From Capniomyces stellatus (Eukaryota > Kickxellomycota > Harpellomycetes > Harpellales > Legeriomycetaceae): DNA of 64,000 nt. The translations under genes and the position numbers were made by a program. The notes under the pieces are model-generated. The model did no database searches. It was given only the letters and a program-made list of their open reading frames with translations, and was not told the DNA's origin. Location of the stretch: contig LUVW01000011.1 of NCBI GenBank assembly GCA_001661515.1, positions 500,043 through 564,042 on the forward strand, in the 5' to 3' direction. Positions 23,025 to 33,330 of the stretch are shown in pieces. Numbering within the stretch: position 1 is the first letter of the stretch; each line of letters opens with the position of its first letter.

Positions 23025-25420
23025 GTTATCAAATGGATCGAGCGGTGTGGAGTCGAGTCGAGTGGAGTCAAGTACAGTTGTATTTAGTTGTTGATGGTTT
23101 GACTTGAGCTTTATTTATAATAGCTGCGGTAAATTATTCGTTACAAGCTGAGATATAATTCTTTAACAAGCAAATAAAACAGTTTGAAAAACAAATGTAA
23201 AAAAAAAAGCTTGGTGGAAAAATCAATAGCTTTGAGGTGTAAAAGGTAAAAGGTAAAGGGTGAAAAAAGGCAAAAGTTGGAATAGCGTTGAGTCGGTTGT
23301 TGTATAAGGTATGCGGGATGGAAAAAAATTGGCAATGGAGGAAAAAAAGAAAGGATTTTTGAATAAGTATATCAATATTGGAGATTTTTTTTGTTAAAGC
23401 TTAAAATGGGCAGATGGGAAAAGACTGTTGAGTTTGGTTGAATCACACAATGGGATGAGTAACACCGATTATCATTTAAAATACAAACTTGAATAGAGCC
23501 TTAACTAAAGTAGGTTGTTTTGGTTCTCCACATAACGAGAATTGCACCAAATTTGTTAATTTATTAATCTATTAGAATATGTAAAGCAATTGCATTTGCC
23601 AACTGTTAATATCGCAAATTACCAAGTTGGGCTAGCAAAGTTATACCATTGTAACGTTGACATGTAATAGCGGAGATCTTGAAATTATATTATACAACAC
23701 AGGATAAGGACTTTTTGCATTCTGGCCAATACAAAGCAAATACGCTAGTATTGGCAAGAGTTACAAAACACTTGGCTGTAAATGGCAAAATGTAAATTGG
23801 AGATATAAAATGTTTGTCTCCTAACTTTAACTGAGCTAGTCTGCATTGGTTTATCTAGTGCTAATCAGCCATAGCCATTGCCAAATCATTGCAATGGTAG
23901 ATTCCATTATTAAAATCATCATCAGTTAAAAATAGACCGATTTTAGGTAATACTAAACTATTGTTTGTAAACCTAGAGTATTATCCAACCATTGGCCCGA
24001 TTCTCTTCAATTATAATCGAGTCTGCTTAAATTTGCTTTTCAAAGATAATTGAAAAAGAAGAATTAGAAAAGAAAAGAAAAAGATTACAAAAAAAAAAAG
24101 AAAAAAGTTACAAAGAATTAACTGGCTATTTCAATTCAAAAAATAAGAATTGACTGGCTTTGCTTTCACGCTTAGACAGAGTTTAACTCGGGTGCAACAA
24201 AGGTTTTTGGTGAAATTTGAGACTTCTTGGGAGAAGCAAATTGAAAAGCGAGAGCTGCACTTTAGCAAAACCATGGGAATCTGTATAATAGAAAAAACGG
24301 CGGTAAAATATTCAATAAAAAAACCGGCCATTTGGATCCAACCTAGCTAGTGCGGGACGTTTGTAATTGAGAGTAGTTCAGTTCATTTCGGTTCAGTTCA
24401 TAATGATTTGGGTCAAACTTTTTAAAGATATTCGTAAATAATGTTTTATTCCTAACCCTATTTTCCGACTTTCTACTTGAGCAAGTATTTGGATGATTGA
24501 TAATATTTACAACCTCTAGATGGCTCAAGTTACAGTTCTGGTCGCCTATCATCCGGTATTCCTTAGTTGGGTTAATGCGGTCTTGTATTGACCTAAGGTT
24601 GAGGCCAAAACAATTACTGTACCTAAATATTTATATAGCTAAAATGCTTAAGTCCATGATAAGCAAACAAACTTCAATAAAGTGATATGAAAAAAATATA
24701 AAAATATAAAAAGCCAAAAACCAAAAAGAGAAAAGAACCTGCATTTTTTGAAAGAGCCTTCATCGCCAAGAGTTTAGTGAGTAAGAATACCTATCGATGT
24801 TTAACAAATTCTAGTGTTTCGAATGGTATTTTATAGTAAGGAATCCCCAGCCAACCCCAGTCCTGGAAAGGAAGGAAATAAAGAATAGCCAAATCCCACA
24901 TCACAAATAATATGCCCCAGAAAACAATTGAATTTGAATTTGAATTTGAGTTTGAAATGTTATTGTTTTGTTTAATTGAAAAAAGCTGGGGTGAGCCTTC
25001 GAATTAAAAGCTGAGAAAAAGGGAGCTGAGAAAGTGAGGGTTTTATTTGACGAAATTGAGTCAGAGTTGGTGCAATAGAAGAATTTAAGTACGTTGCAAT
25101 ATATTTCCCGCCTTACAAGATAATCGAAACACACAGTTTATAGATTTAGCTTTAAATTTGGCACAGACAAGAAAAAAAAGGAGAGCATATTTTGAATTTC
25201 AATATAGTATTTTAGTGTCAGTGGTATAGCGTTGGCAATAGCAAAGTAACAGCAAACAGAGTCAGGATTAAGCAATAGCGAAGCCAAAGATTTGAACTGG
25301 AAAGTGCAAAACATAACCAAAAACAAAAACAAAGCCAAACCAACAAAGCCAAAAACAAAGCCAAACCAACAACAAACGCGAATTTTTAAGTAGCTGTATA
25401 GTTGTAGAGAAGCAACAAAA
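23025..25420. other. 2.4 kb gene-free region
   Basis: AT-rich DNA between divergent genes. A 66-codon open frame at 24150-24350 has fair composition but no recognisable features and is not called. Near 25310-25375 there are repeated CCAAA/CAAAG-type words upstream of VPS35. No RNA gene seen. Confidence 0.5.
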
Positions 25421-28400
25421 ATGAAGGGAGGTTCGTCAGAAAACAATGCAGCAGAAAATGAGCAAAAGCGGCTTTTAAAAGAGATGTTGAATGTTGTGAA
25501 GGTGCAAACCAACTTGATGAAGCGCAGCGTTGTAAGTAGCGGCAATACAAGTCCTGTATTGTTTATTGTAACTGTTTTATTATTATTGCTATAAGCCTTG
25601 TTAGGTTGGTCTTTATTGCAAGGCTGAAAATGAAAATTCAAAAAGAAGATAGTTTGTTAAAGAGGAAAGGCATGGATTAAGGAGCAAATAAATAAATGAA
25701 AATGTGTAAAATAGGAAAATGATAAGGTGATGGAGGCCTTGAAGCACTGCTCAAACATGCTGAATGAGCTTAGAACTTCGGCATTGACGCCAAAACATTA
25801 CCACGAATTATGTAAGCCAAGTTACTTCTCAATTTCACATTCTACTTGCTTTCCTTGCTAGAAAATAAATAAACAGGGTAAAGAAAAAAAAAGTCAAGAG
25901 TCAAGCATAGAGCCAGGCGGTGAGAAAAAAAGAGAGTGGAAATGATAAAGAGGGTTAAACAGTGGCACTTTTGATTGATAGATTTTTCGATATTCGACAG
26001 CTTGCAGTATCTAGTTCCGTATCTTCGAGAGTTGCATTTGCAAGGGAAGCAGCATTTGGCAGATTTGTACGAGTTGGTGCAGTACGCGGGGAGCGTAGTT
26101 ACTAGGCTGTATTTGATGATTACAGTTGGGTCGGCGTACATTTCGTTGGCAAAGCCGGATGAGAATGGGGAGGTGCATAGTTTTGGAGACGAGATTCCGG
26201 TCAAAGAGGTTCTGTTGGATATGCTGGAGATGGCAAGAGGGGTTCAGCATCCGACTAGAGGATTGTTTTTGCGGTATTATTTGGGGCAAATGACGAAAGA
26301 TTGTTTGCCGGTAGGAGATAAAGAAGGGTAATAGGCAGCAGATACTACTGATGTATATATATATTTTATATTTTTACGAGATGATTTATACGTACATGTA
26401 CTAAAGTGGTGGTTGATGGCCAAAATAAGCCGAAAAAAAAACGATAAAAGAAGAGGAAAGAAAAAGAAAGAAGAAAAAAAAAAAACTAAAAAGTAAAAAA
26501 AAAAAATGATGAATGAATAGTGAGGAAGGAAATGTAGACGATTCGATTCACTTTTTACTAGCAAACTTTACGGAAATGAACAAGTTGTGGGTGCGACTAC
26601 AACACCAAGGGCTTACAAAAGAGCGAGCGAGGAGGGAGGAAGAGCGACGAGACCTTAGGACACTTGTGGGCTCGAATCTACACCGATTATCGTCGCTTGA
26701 CGGAGTGACGTTGGAAAAGTACCACAACGTAATATTGCCGTCGATGCTGAGTCAGGTAGTCTCGTGTAAGGATGCGTTGGCTCAAGAGTATTTGATGGAG
26801 GCGACAGTCCAGGCGTTTAGCGACGAGAGCCATTTGGCGACATTAGGGATGTTTGTAGGGACGCTTGGGAAGCTGCATCCTAAGGTAGGGGTTAAGGGAA
26901 TAATCACGGCATTTGCGGATCGAGTTTCGACATACTGCATAAAAGTAACAGAAGAAAAAGCCAAGCGAGAATTGGAGCTAGAAAAGATTAAAGCCGAGGA
27001 AAAGGCAGTTGAGGAAAAGGCAGTTGAGGAAAAGGCAGTTGAGGATAAAGCAGTTGATAAAGTAATTGATAATGTAGTTGATAATGTAGTTGAAGAAGAT
27101 AAAGCAGTTGACGAGAGTAAAGGAAAAGACAAACAGAAAAAGAAAAAAAACAAGAACAAGAACAAAGAGGAAAAAGTAGAAACAAAAGAAGAGGTAAACA
27201 AAATGGAAAAGAAAGAAGAGGAAAAAGTAGAAGCGAATCCCGAGACTTTTAGCGGGAAAGAGGCAGATGAGAGCGGGGGAAATGAGGAAAAGGAAGACGA
27301 GGGAAAGAAAGAAGATGAAAAGAAAGAAGAGGAAAAAGTAGAAACGAATCCCGAGACTTTTAGCGGGAAAGAGGCAGATGAGAGCGGGGGAAATGAGGGA
27401 GAAAATGGGGAAATAGAGATTGGGAAAAAGATGATTGATAAGGATGGGGGGGAGATATTCCAGACGTTTTGGCAGCATGTACAGAGATTGATAGAGTTGA
27501 GGACAGACTTTGCGACGGCAGACACGGTAGCTATTTGTAACTCGCTTTTGAAGATGGCACTTTCGTGTGCGCCGGAAAGACACGAGTTGCCGAATGAGGT
27601 GTTGGGATTTGTTGGGCAACAGCTGAGGGCGAGAAAGACATTTCCGGACATAAAGACGGGGGGAACAACCAATAATGTGCTGCTGCTTTTGCTGAGTCCG
27701 CTGCGGGTGTACTCGGACCCACAGAGGCTTCTTTTACTGACGAATTACCAGCCGCTGGTGGAGATGCAACCAACACGGACAAGAAAGAGAATCACGACGG
27801 CACTGCTGACGTTTCTGCTGCAGAGGGAGGTGGTGGTGGGCGATGTAGAGAGTCTTTCAGGACTGCTGAGGCTGTGCGACTTCAGCGGGGCATCGGGCAG
27901 CGACGTGGAGATGACACCAGAGTCAGACGGGCAGATCGAAGACTATGGGCTTCTGTGCAGATTTGTACATCTGCTGTACAGTGCAGACACAGCTCAGCAC
28001 TTGGCGCTGCTTGACACAGCCAAATCCTCGTTTGGAAACCGACCATCGATAATCAGGCAGACGTACCCAGCTGTGGTTGTTGACTCGATGAAGTTGACCA
28101 TGCGGCTGGCCAAACTCGCGCCAAAAAGAACAGCTAAAGCCCACGCCGCCTGGGTAAAAAATATCCTGGCCAATCTGCGTTTTGTCAGAGCCCAGCTGGC
28201 TAAACTGCTCGACGTGTCCTACGGGCTCAGCTCTGCGCTCGAGTCTGTCCTGAGTCTTTATCTGACTGTTGCCACCGCAATTGCCAACGAGCCCAACTTT
28301 GCCCATGTCAAGCAGCTTGAGGACGCCAGTATCGACTTTTTTGTCCAGGCTCTTTCTATATACGAGGAAAACATCACTGGTAGCAGGAAACAGTACCTCA

Positions 28401-29545
28401 CTCTCACCAGATTCATTGCCAACATCTACTCGGTCAAGTACTTTTCCCCTCAAAACTACTCCTCTCTAGTTGACCGATGCTGCCTCAACTCCAACAGACT
28501 CCTCAAAAGACCCGATCAAGCCCGTGCCCTAATCAGCTGCTCCAACCTCTATTGGCGCTCTCTAAGCGACTATGAAATCTGGAATCTTCAATCCCATTTC
28601 TCCAACTCTCAACTACTCTACCAATCCCAACACGACCACGATCAAGATGACCAAGACGAAAATGATCAAATCGATAAGGATAATGATCAAAAAGATAAGG
28701 ATAATGATCAAAAAGATAAGGATAATGATCAAAAAGATAAGGATAATGATCAGATCGATAAGGAAAACGATGAAAACGATGAAAACGATAAGGAAATCGA
28801 TGAGGACGAAATCGACGAAGAATCTTTCCTCGCCAATGAACGCTGTCTATACGAACAACACAACAACTCTGAAGCACTATCCAAACTACTAAACAAGTCC
28901 CTCGACCTGGCCGAGTCGTGTCTAGACCTCACCTTGTCCGCCCAGCTGCTGGTTGAGCTGCTCTACCAATACCTGACCCTCTACGAAAGGAGATGCCCTG
29001 AAATCACACCAATGAAATTAAACAATTTGATATCTAAAATCAACAACCTCATCAACTCCTCAGACGAGTTTTCCATGCCTGCTGACTTTTCCTCAAACGA
29101 ACCTAGTAACCTTGCCACCAAGAGTGGCTCCAGCCTGGTCAGGTCCCCCAGAATAGCCAATGCAGACTCAAGCGCCATAATAACCACAGTTGAGGCTGCC
29201 AGCAACATCACTGCGAATGGAATCAGCACTGCTGCAAGCCAGGTTATTGGCTCCTTCAACCGGTTTTTGTCTCTGATTAGCGAAAAGAAACGCTTGGCCC
29301 GAACGTCAAACGCTTCCACTGCTGACCAACTAGACTACTCTGCCATAAATACTCTAGACAACAGCCATCACAACTCCCACTCCAGCTATAATGCTTTTGG
29401 CTATGGCTATGGCTACTCCAATTCCTATACCACTGGCCAGTCCGCTAACAACGTTTCTGACGCTGCCAACGAGTCTACCAATCAGACCGTCAGCCCATCA
29501 CTCGCAACATTGAATGTCAACTCTCATGAATTCAACCCATTCTAG
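25421..29545 (+). CDS. VPS35: Retromer subunit VPS35 with large charged insertions (four exons)
   Basis: Exons 25421-25531, 25715-25811, 25982-26327 and 26521-29545 splice in phase to 1,192 residues. The N-terminal half is clear VPS35: [32 protein letters not shown] followed by [74 protein letters not shown] and [16 protein letters not shown]35 is the alpha-solenoid backbone of retromer, returning cargo from endosomes to the Golgi. Family proteins are usually about 800-950 residues; the excess comes from a Lys/Glu-rich insert encoded at about 26960-27440 and an Asp/Asn/Lys/Gln repeat at about 28635-28800. The usual PRLYL motif reads TRLYLM here. Exon 3 could instead end at 26310 and join at 26525, which also keeps phase. 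Codons change from G-ending to C-ending near 28050-28130. Confidence 0.93.
27211..27399 (+). repeat. Direct duplication inside the VPS35 charged insert
   Basis: The segment starting AAGAAAGAAGAGGAAAAAGT near 27209 recurs near 27320. Both encode EEKVE(A/T)[12 protein letters not shown] with almost no differences, indicating a recent in-frame duplication of about 75-80 bp. Confidence 0.85.
28669..28760 (+). repeat. 21-bp in-frame tandem repeat in VPS35
   Basis: About four copies of a 21-bp unit containing GATAAGGATAATGATCAAAA encode DKDNDQ(K/I) heptads. It lies within a disordered acidic insert in the C-terminal half. Confidence 0.85.
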
Positions 29546-30832
29546 TTTTTTTTCTTCTTTTTTTGTTTTTATTTATCTTTATTTCTTGTTTTTATTATTT
29601 TTTGTTCCATGTTGCACGTCCCATGTTTCATGTTTTTAATATTAATCGATCAACCCTGTTACTCTTAACTTGAAGAATATTTTTTTCTTTTAAATCGATA
29701 TATTTGGGGGTTGTGTCCTACAGTGTTCTAGATAAAATTAAACATGTACTAATGTATATTTTTAGTCACGAGTTGTCACTGGCCAATCCAGAATAATAAT
29801 ATAGTGTTTATTTTACAAGTACTCGGCCCCCCAAAACCAAGTACATTCACTTTGTATTACTCCTTTCTTCCTTCCACCCTTCCCTAAAGATATAACAAAC
29901 CCGGTTTTAATTACAAGGGGGGCTTAGTCGAACGCAATAAGATGGGGTGGTGACGGAGTGCGTCAGCTTCATTAGAATTGTTCTATATTACAACCCATGT
30001 TTTTTTTGGGGGGAGGGAGGGGTGTTGAAATTGTTAATATTTGTTTATAGAAAATAAAACAAAGTAATATTCAAAATCCAGTTTAAACTTTGGGAAATTG
30101 TAGTGCAAGTAGCTAGCCAAAAGCCAATTTTAACGTCAAGTTCTAAATCAAACGCACACACACCTCCCTCCCCCCCAAAAAAAAGTTAATGTACATATTC
30201 CCGTCAACTGATATAAATAGATGCAGCATTTTACCATCCCCAATAAAATCAATATCAACGACCGACAATTATATAGTTTATTTGTATTGTTGTTGATATA
30301 CCTGATTGACGTTCATTTTATTTCAAATCATTTTACAATCAAGCAAGAGTAACAGTTTAAAGTTGCTGTAATAGTAAAGTTGCTGCTATAGTAGTATTTC
30401 TGTTTAGGTTGGGGTTGGGGTTGGAGTTAGTGGGGGGAGGGGGAGACGGAAGCGGATAATACAACTTTTAAGGTGAAACGTCCTGAATAAAGAATCAATC
30501 ACGTACATCAACTTGTATTTTTTAATTTCGTTTTAGTTGAGCTTGAAGACATATCAGTATAAACGTTGCTATAAGTTTAATGTTTTTTTAAAGTGTGTGT
30601 GTGTGTTTTAACCTTTACTTGATTTTTATTATTGTTTTTACAGTAAATGAATATCATGAAGAAAGAACGGTAACTGTACCGAAAAACAAGTATAAATAGA
30701 TCAGATAATCCTGACTGAAAAAAAAAAACATCAAAACCAAACCAAATCAAACTAACAGCAACAAATATAAATTATAATATTACGAAAAAAAAATAATACT
30801 CAAGTACAAAAACAGTAAGCTTAAACAAAGCC
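29546..30832. other. Gene-free region with clustered G and C runs
   Basis: T-rich 3' flank of VPS35, then an intergenic stretch in which AT-rich DNA is punctuated by G or C runs near 29827, 29918, 30009-30025, 30163-30177 and 30406-30450. The last (GGTTGGGGTTGGGGTTGG followed by G6 and G5 runs) could form a G-quadruplex about 400 bp upstream of the secreted prepropeptide gene. No coding frame seen. Confidence 0.5.
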
Positions 30833-31891
30833 ATGTTAAATCCACTAATCTTGCTAGGTCTTTTACCCATGTTATTTTGCGGTGTCTACGCTGATGTTCC
30901 TTTAAACAACCTTCACCATAACCAGCCCCATAATGGCCCAGTACAACACGTTGAAGATCTACTCAGCCAGCCCCATAATGACTCAGTAAAACACGTTGTG
31001 ACTCAACAAAATCAAGATGATGAGAAAGATCAAGATGCTGATTTTCAGCCTACCCAGGATGTAATCGGTGACGTTCATAAACTTGATGACAGACATGACC
31101 TAGCCCAAAATAATCATAATAAAGAGGAGGATCAAAAGGAAGAGGTGGTTGATAATAAAGAGGAGGATCAAAAGGAAGAGGTAGTTGATAATAAAGAGGA
31201 GGATCAAAAGGAAGAGGTNNNNNNNNNNNNNNNNNNNNNNNNNNNNNNNNNNNNNNNNNNNNNNNNNNNNNNNNNNNNNNATAATAAAGAGGAGGATCAA
31301 AAGGAAGAGGTAGTTGATAATAAAGAGGAGGATCAAAAGGAAGAGGTGGTTAATAATAAAGTGGTAGTTCGTAATCTCGATAATTTTAAAGATTTTTTAT
31401 CTGGATTCGCTCAAAAAAAAATTATAAAAAGCGAGGATACGCCGGTACCAAAATCGGTGACAAAGGAAGAAGACCTCGATGGTTTGAGCAAAAGAGGAGG
31501 TTATGGCATTTTAGGCAGTATTGCTTCTGGTAAGTGGGGGGGGATGCTTTTATACTTTCCGATCATTTATACAAAGAATGTTTGCTATTTTAATCTAGAT
31601 ATTAATTTTGATTGCTTTATTCTTGTGTGTAGAATTTGTTAGTGTTGCATTAGGTGCTGCAAGCTGTGCATCGGGTAATGAACGTGTGTGGTATTAAAAT
31701 TGTTTGTGCTTGGTAAACTTGGTGTTTGTTTGGTTAGAGTAGGAATGCATATTTGGTTTAACGCAGTTTATGTATGCCTTTTTTATTGTTGATATCGAGT
31801 AGGTTGCACTAACGAAGTAAGGGGAAAAATAGCTACTGATGGTGAAAAATTAGCATCTGGTCTTTTACAAGGAGCAATGATGTTAATATGA
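30833..31891 (+). CDS. Secreted prepropeptide: acidic repeat pro-region and Kex2-released C-terminal peptide
   Basis: Exons 30833-31529, 31633-31674 and 31803-31891 splice in phase to 275 residues, counting a 62-N gap (31219-31280) as read. Residues 1-20 (MLNPLILLGLLPMLFCGVYA) are a signal peptide. The pro-region has a His/Asn-rich QPHN(G/D) duplicate, then a 12-residue acidic repeat (NKEEDQKEEVVD; at least five copies around the gap). A Lys-Arg site at 220-221 (DLDGLSKR) ends the pro-region. The remaining 54 residues start GGYGILGSIAS, are Gly/Ala-rich and amphipathic, and hold one C-x3-C pair. Layout matches Kex2-processed secreted peptides, with an acidic pro-part and a compact hydrophobic product. 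I recognise no family; it might be membrane-active, a signal or a structural peptide. The gap size is not trustworthy, so repeat number and total length are open. Confidence 0.6.
31127..31350 (+). repeat. 36-bp in-frame tandem repeat interrupted by a sequencing gap
   Basis: Near-perfect copies of a 36-bp unit (AATAAAGAGGAGGATCAAAA and the following 16 bp) run on both sides of 62 Ns. Copies differ only at a few bases, such as GTAGTT versus GTGGTT, implying recent expansion and explaining the assembly failure. Confidence 0.9.
31219..31280. other. Assembly gap (62 N)
   Basis: A run of 62 unknown bases inside the 36-bp repeat. The length is not compatible with a whole number of repeat units in frame, so it is probably an estimate. 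Confidence 0.9.
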
Positions 31892-32377
31892 GCCAAAAAG
31901 TCACTGAGTAGCAGTTGATTTTATTGTTAGTATACTATTGAACATGAGTCGTGTAACACTTTAACAGAGTGGGTACTAAAGGAAAACAAACGAACAAGAG
32001 TGGGGGGAGGAGGAGGAATCAGCTCGTTTTTAAGATTATAATTATTGTTTATTTTGAAATCAGGCGCTATTAAGAGCACAAATTCGATTTTCTTTTTTTC
32101 TTTTTTTTTTGAATAACTTTACTAATTATTCAATAAATTACAATTAAATGTTAAATAATCAAAAGAAATGGAAGGAAAAAAAAAATAACTAGAACTGATA
32201 AACTAAAATCCAAAGTTTAGCAATCGAAATTTCACAAAATAAAAAATATAAGGTGAAGTAACGTTATTTCAATAAAAAAGAAAAGCAAAAGTGTTGAGAC
32301 CAAGATAGGGATTTTCTTGGATCAAGAATAGAAGCATTCGGTAGATAGACAGAAATATATATATATAAATAGCAGCG
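31892..32377. other. Spacer between the prepropeptide gene and mL59
   Basis: AT-rich; includes a G-rich run at about 31999-32015 and T/A homopolymers. Presumably the 3' UTR of the first gene and the mL59 promoter. No gene seen. Confidence 0.5.
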
Positions 32378-32957
32378 ATGGCGACAGTAAGAAAATATTC
32401 GGAGAAGATAATGAAGTACCTGACGACGGAAAAGCTGGATGTTGGTAAAGCAAGTAATTTCAAACCAACTTTTGTGAATGGGCACTGGAGAGGACCTAAA
32501 TTCAGCTTGCGAAGACAGGCGGATCTGAGGAAGGCGTGTTTGATTAATGGGATCCAGCCAGAATCAATTGGATTACCAGAGCCACAGGAAAAGAAACCCG
32601 TCAGAGCCAAGGCACCAAAGGGCCATTTGGTTCAAAGAAACTACTTGGAGAGGTAACATAAAGCGTTTTGATTTACTCTTTTATTTTTTTTTACTACAAC
32701 TATATTAAAAACAAATGAGCGAGTTAATTTTGGTTTGCCAACCTGATCAGTGCAAAACTTTCAAAATGTGTAATATACCAACAGAATTGTTTAAATGAAA
32801 ACTAAAAAAAACTGTGAAATTGAAAACCAAACTAACCAAAAAAAATAGAAAGGGGAAGGTCGATAAGGCTGTTGAGGATATGCCTCGGAAGATTGCTGAA
32901 TGGAAGGAGAACAAGCTTAAGGAAAAGGAGAAGACCAAGCCTTTGTTGCCTTTCTAA
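32378..32957 (+). CDS. MRPL25: Mitochondrial large-subunit ribosomal protein mL59
   Basis: Exons 32378-32652 and 32849-32957 join in phase to 127 residues. The tract PTFVNGHWRGPKFSLRRQAD followed by LRKACLINGI resembles the conserved core of mL59 (yeast MRPL25), where an xPKYSLRR-type sequence is followed by a helix. A later VRAKAPKGHLVQRN matches the PKGH region, and the C-terminus is Lys/Glu-rich and helical. No strong cleavable presequence is obvious, which is common in this protein. It acts in mitochondrial translation. The intron is 196 nt with a CTAAC branch-like site. Confidence 0.75.
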
Positions 32958-33330
32958 GGCTGTATTTGCTGTTGGTCATGTTTAAATTTATACATTTTGT
33001 TATACTTTTCTACACTTATTTTTTTTGAAAAAAAAACATTATAGAAAAGAGTGTGTGTGTTATTGTTTTCCTGATATAACGTTATAAACAATGGGTGAGG
33101 TAGGTGGGGTGTGTGATCGGGTTTTTGTTTTGGTTATTGGCGTTAGATTAACAGCAGCTGGGGCTGGTTTTTGAGAGTAAAAAAAGAAAAAAGTAATTAA
33201 AGGAAATTATCAAAAAAAAAAAAAAAGAAAGAAAAGTTTTAGATGAATAAAGACATACAATAACAAGACGCATTAACAATGAAAAGAAAAAAAAAGGAAA
33301 AGATAAATAAATAAAAAATCTAGATGGTTA
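32958..33330. other. Convergent spacer
   Basis: AT-rich with A runs and a GTGTGTGTG stretch near 33051, between the convergent mL59 and WDR44-like genes. No gene seen. Confidence 0.5.

Noticed and set aside
24150..24350. 66-codon plus-strand frame with balanced composition
   Set aside because: No splice partners, family or signal features; overlapping frame on the other strand is equally long.
26782..27672. 296-codon minus-strand frame opposite VPS35
   Set aside because: Antisense of the Lys/Glu insert (Ser/Phe/Leu-rich), with no features of its own.
30406..30450. GGTTGGGG repeats resembling a telomere
   Set aside because: Only about three units, then irregular G runs, in the middle of a gene-bearing contig; better described as a G-rich tract.
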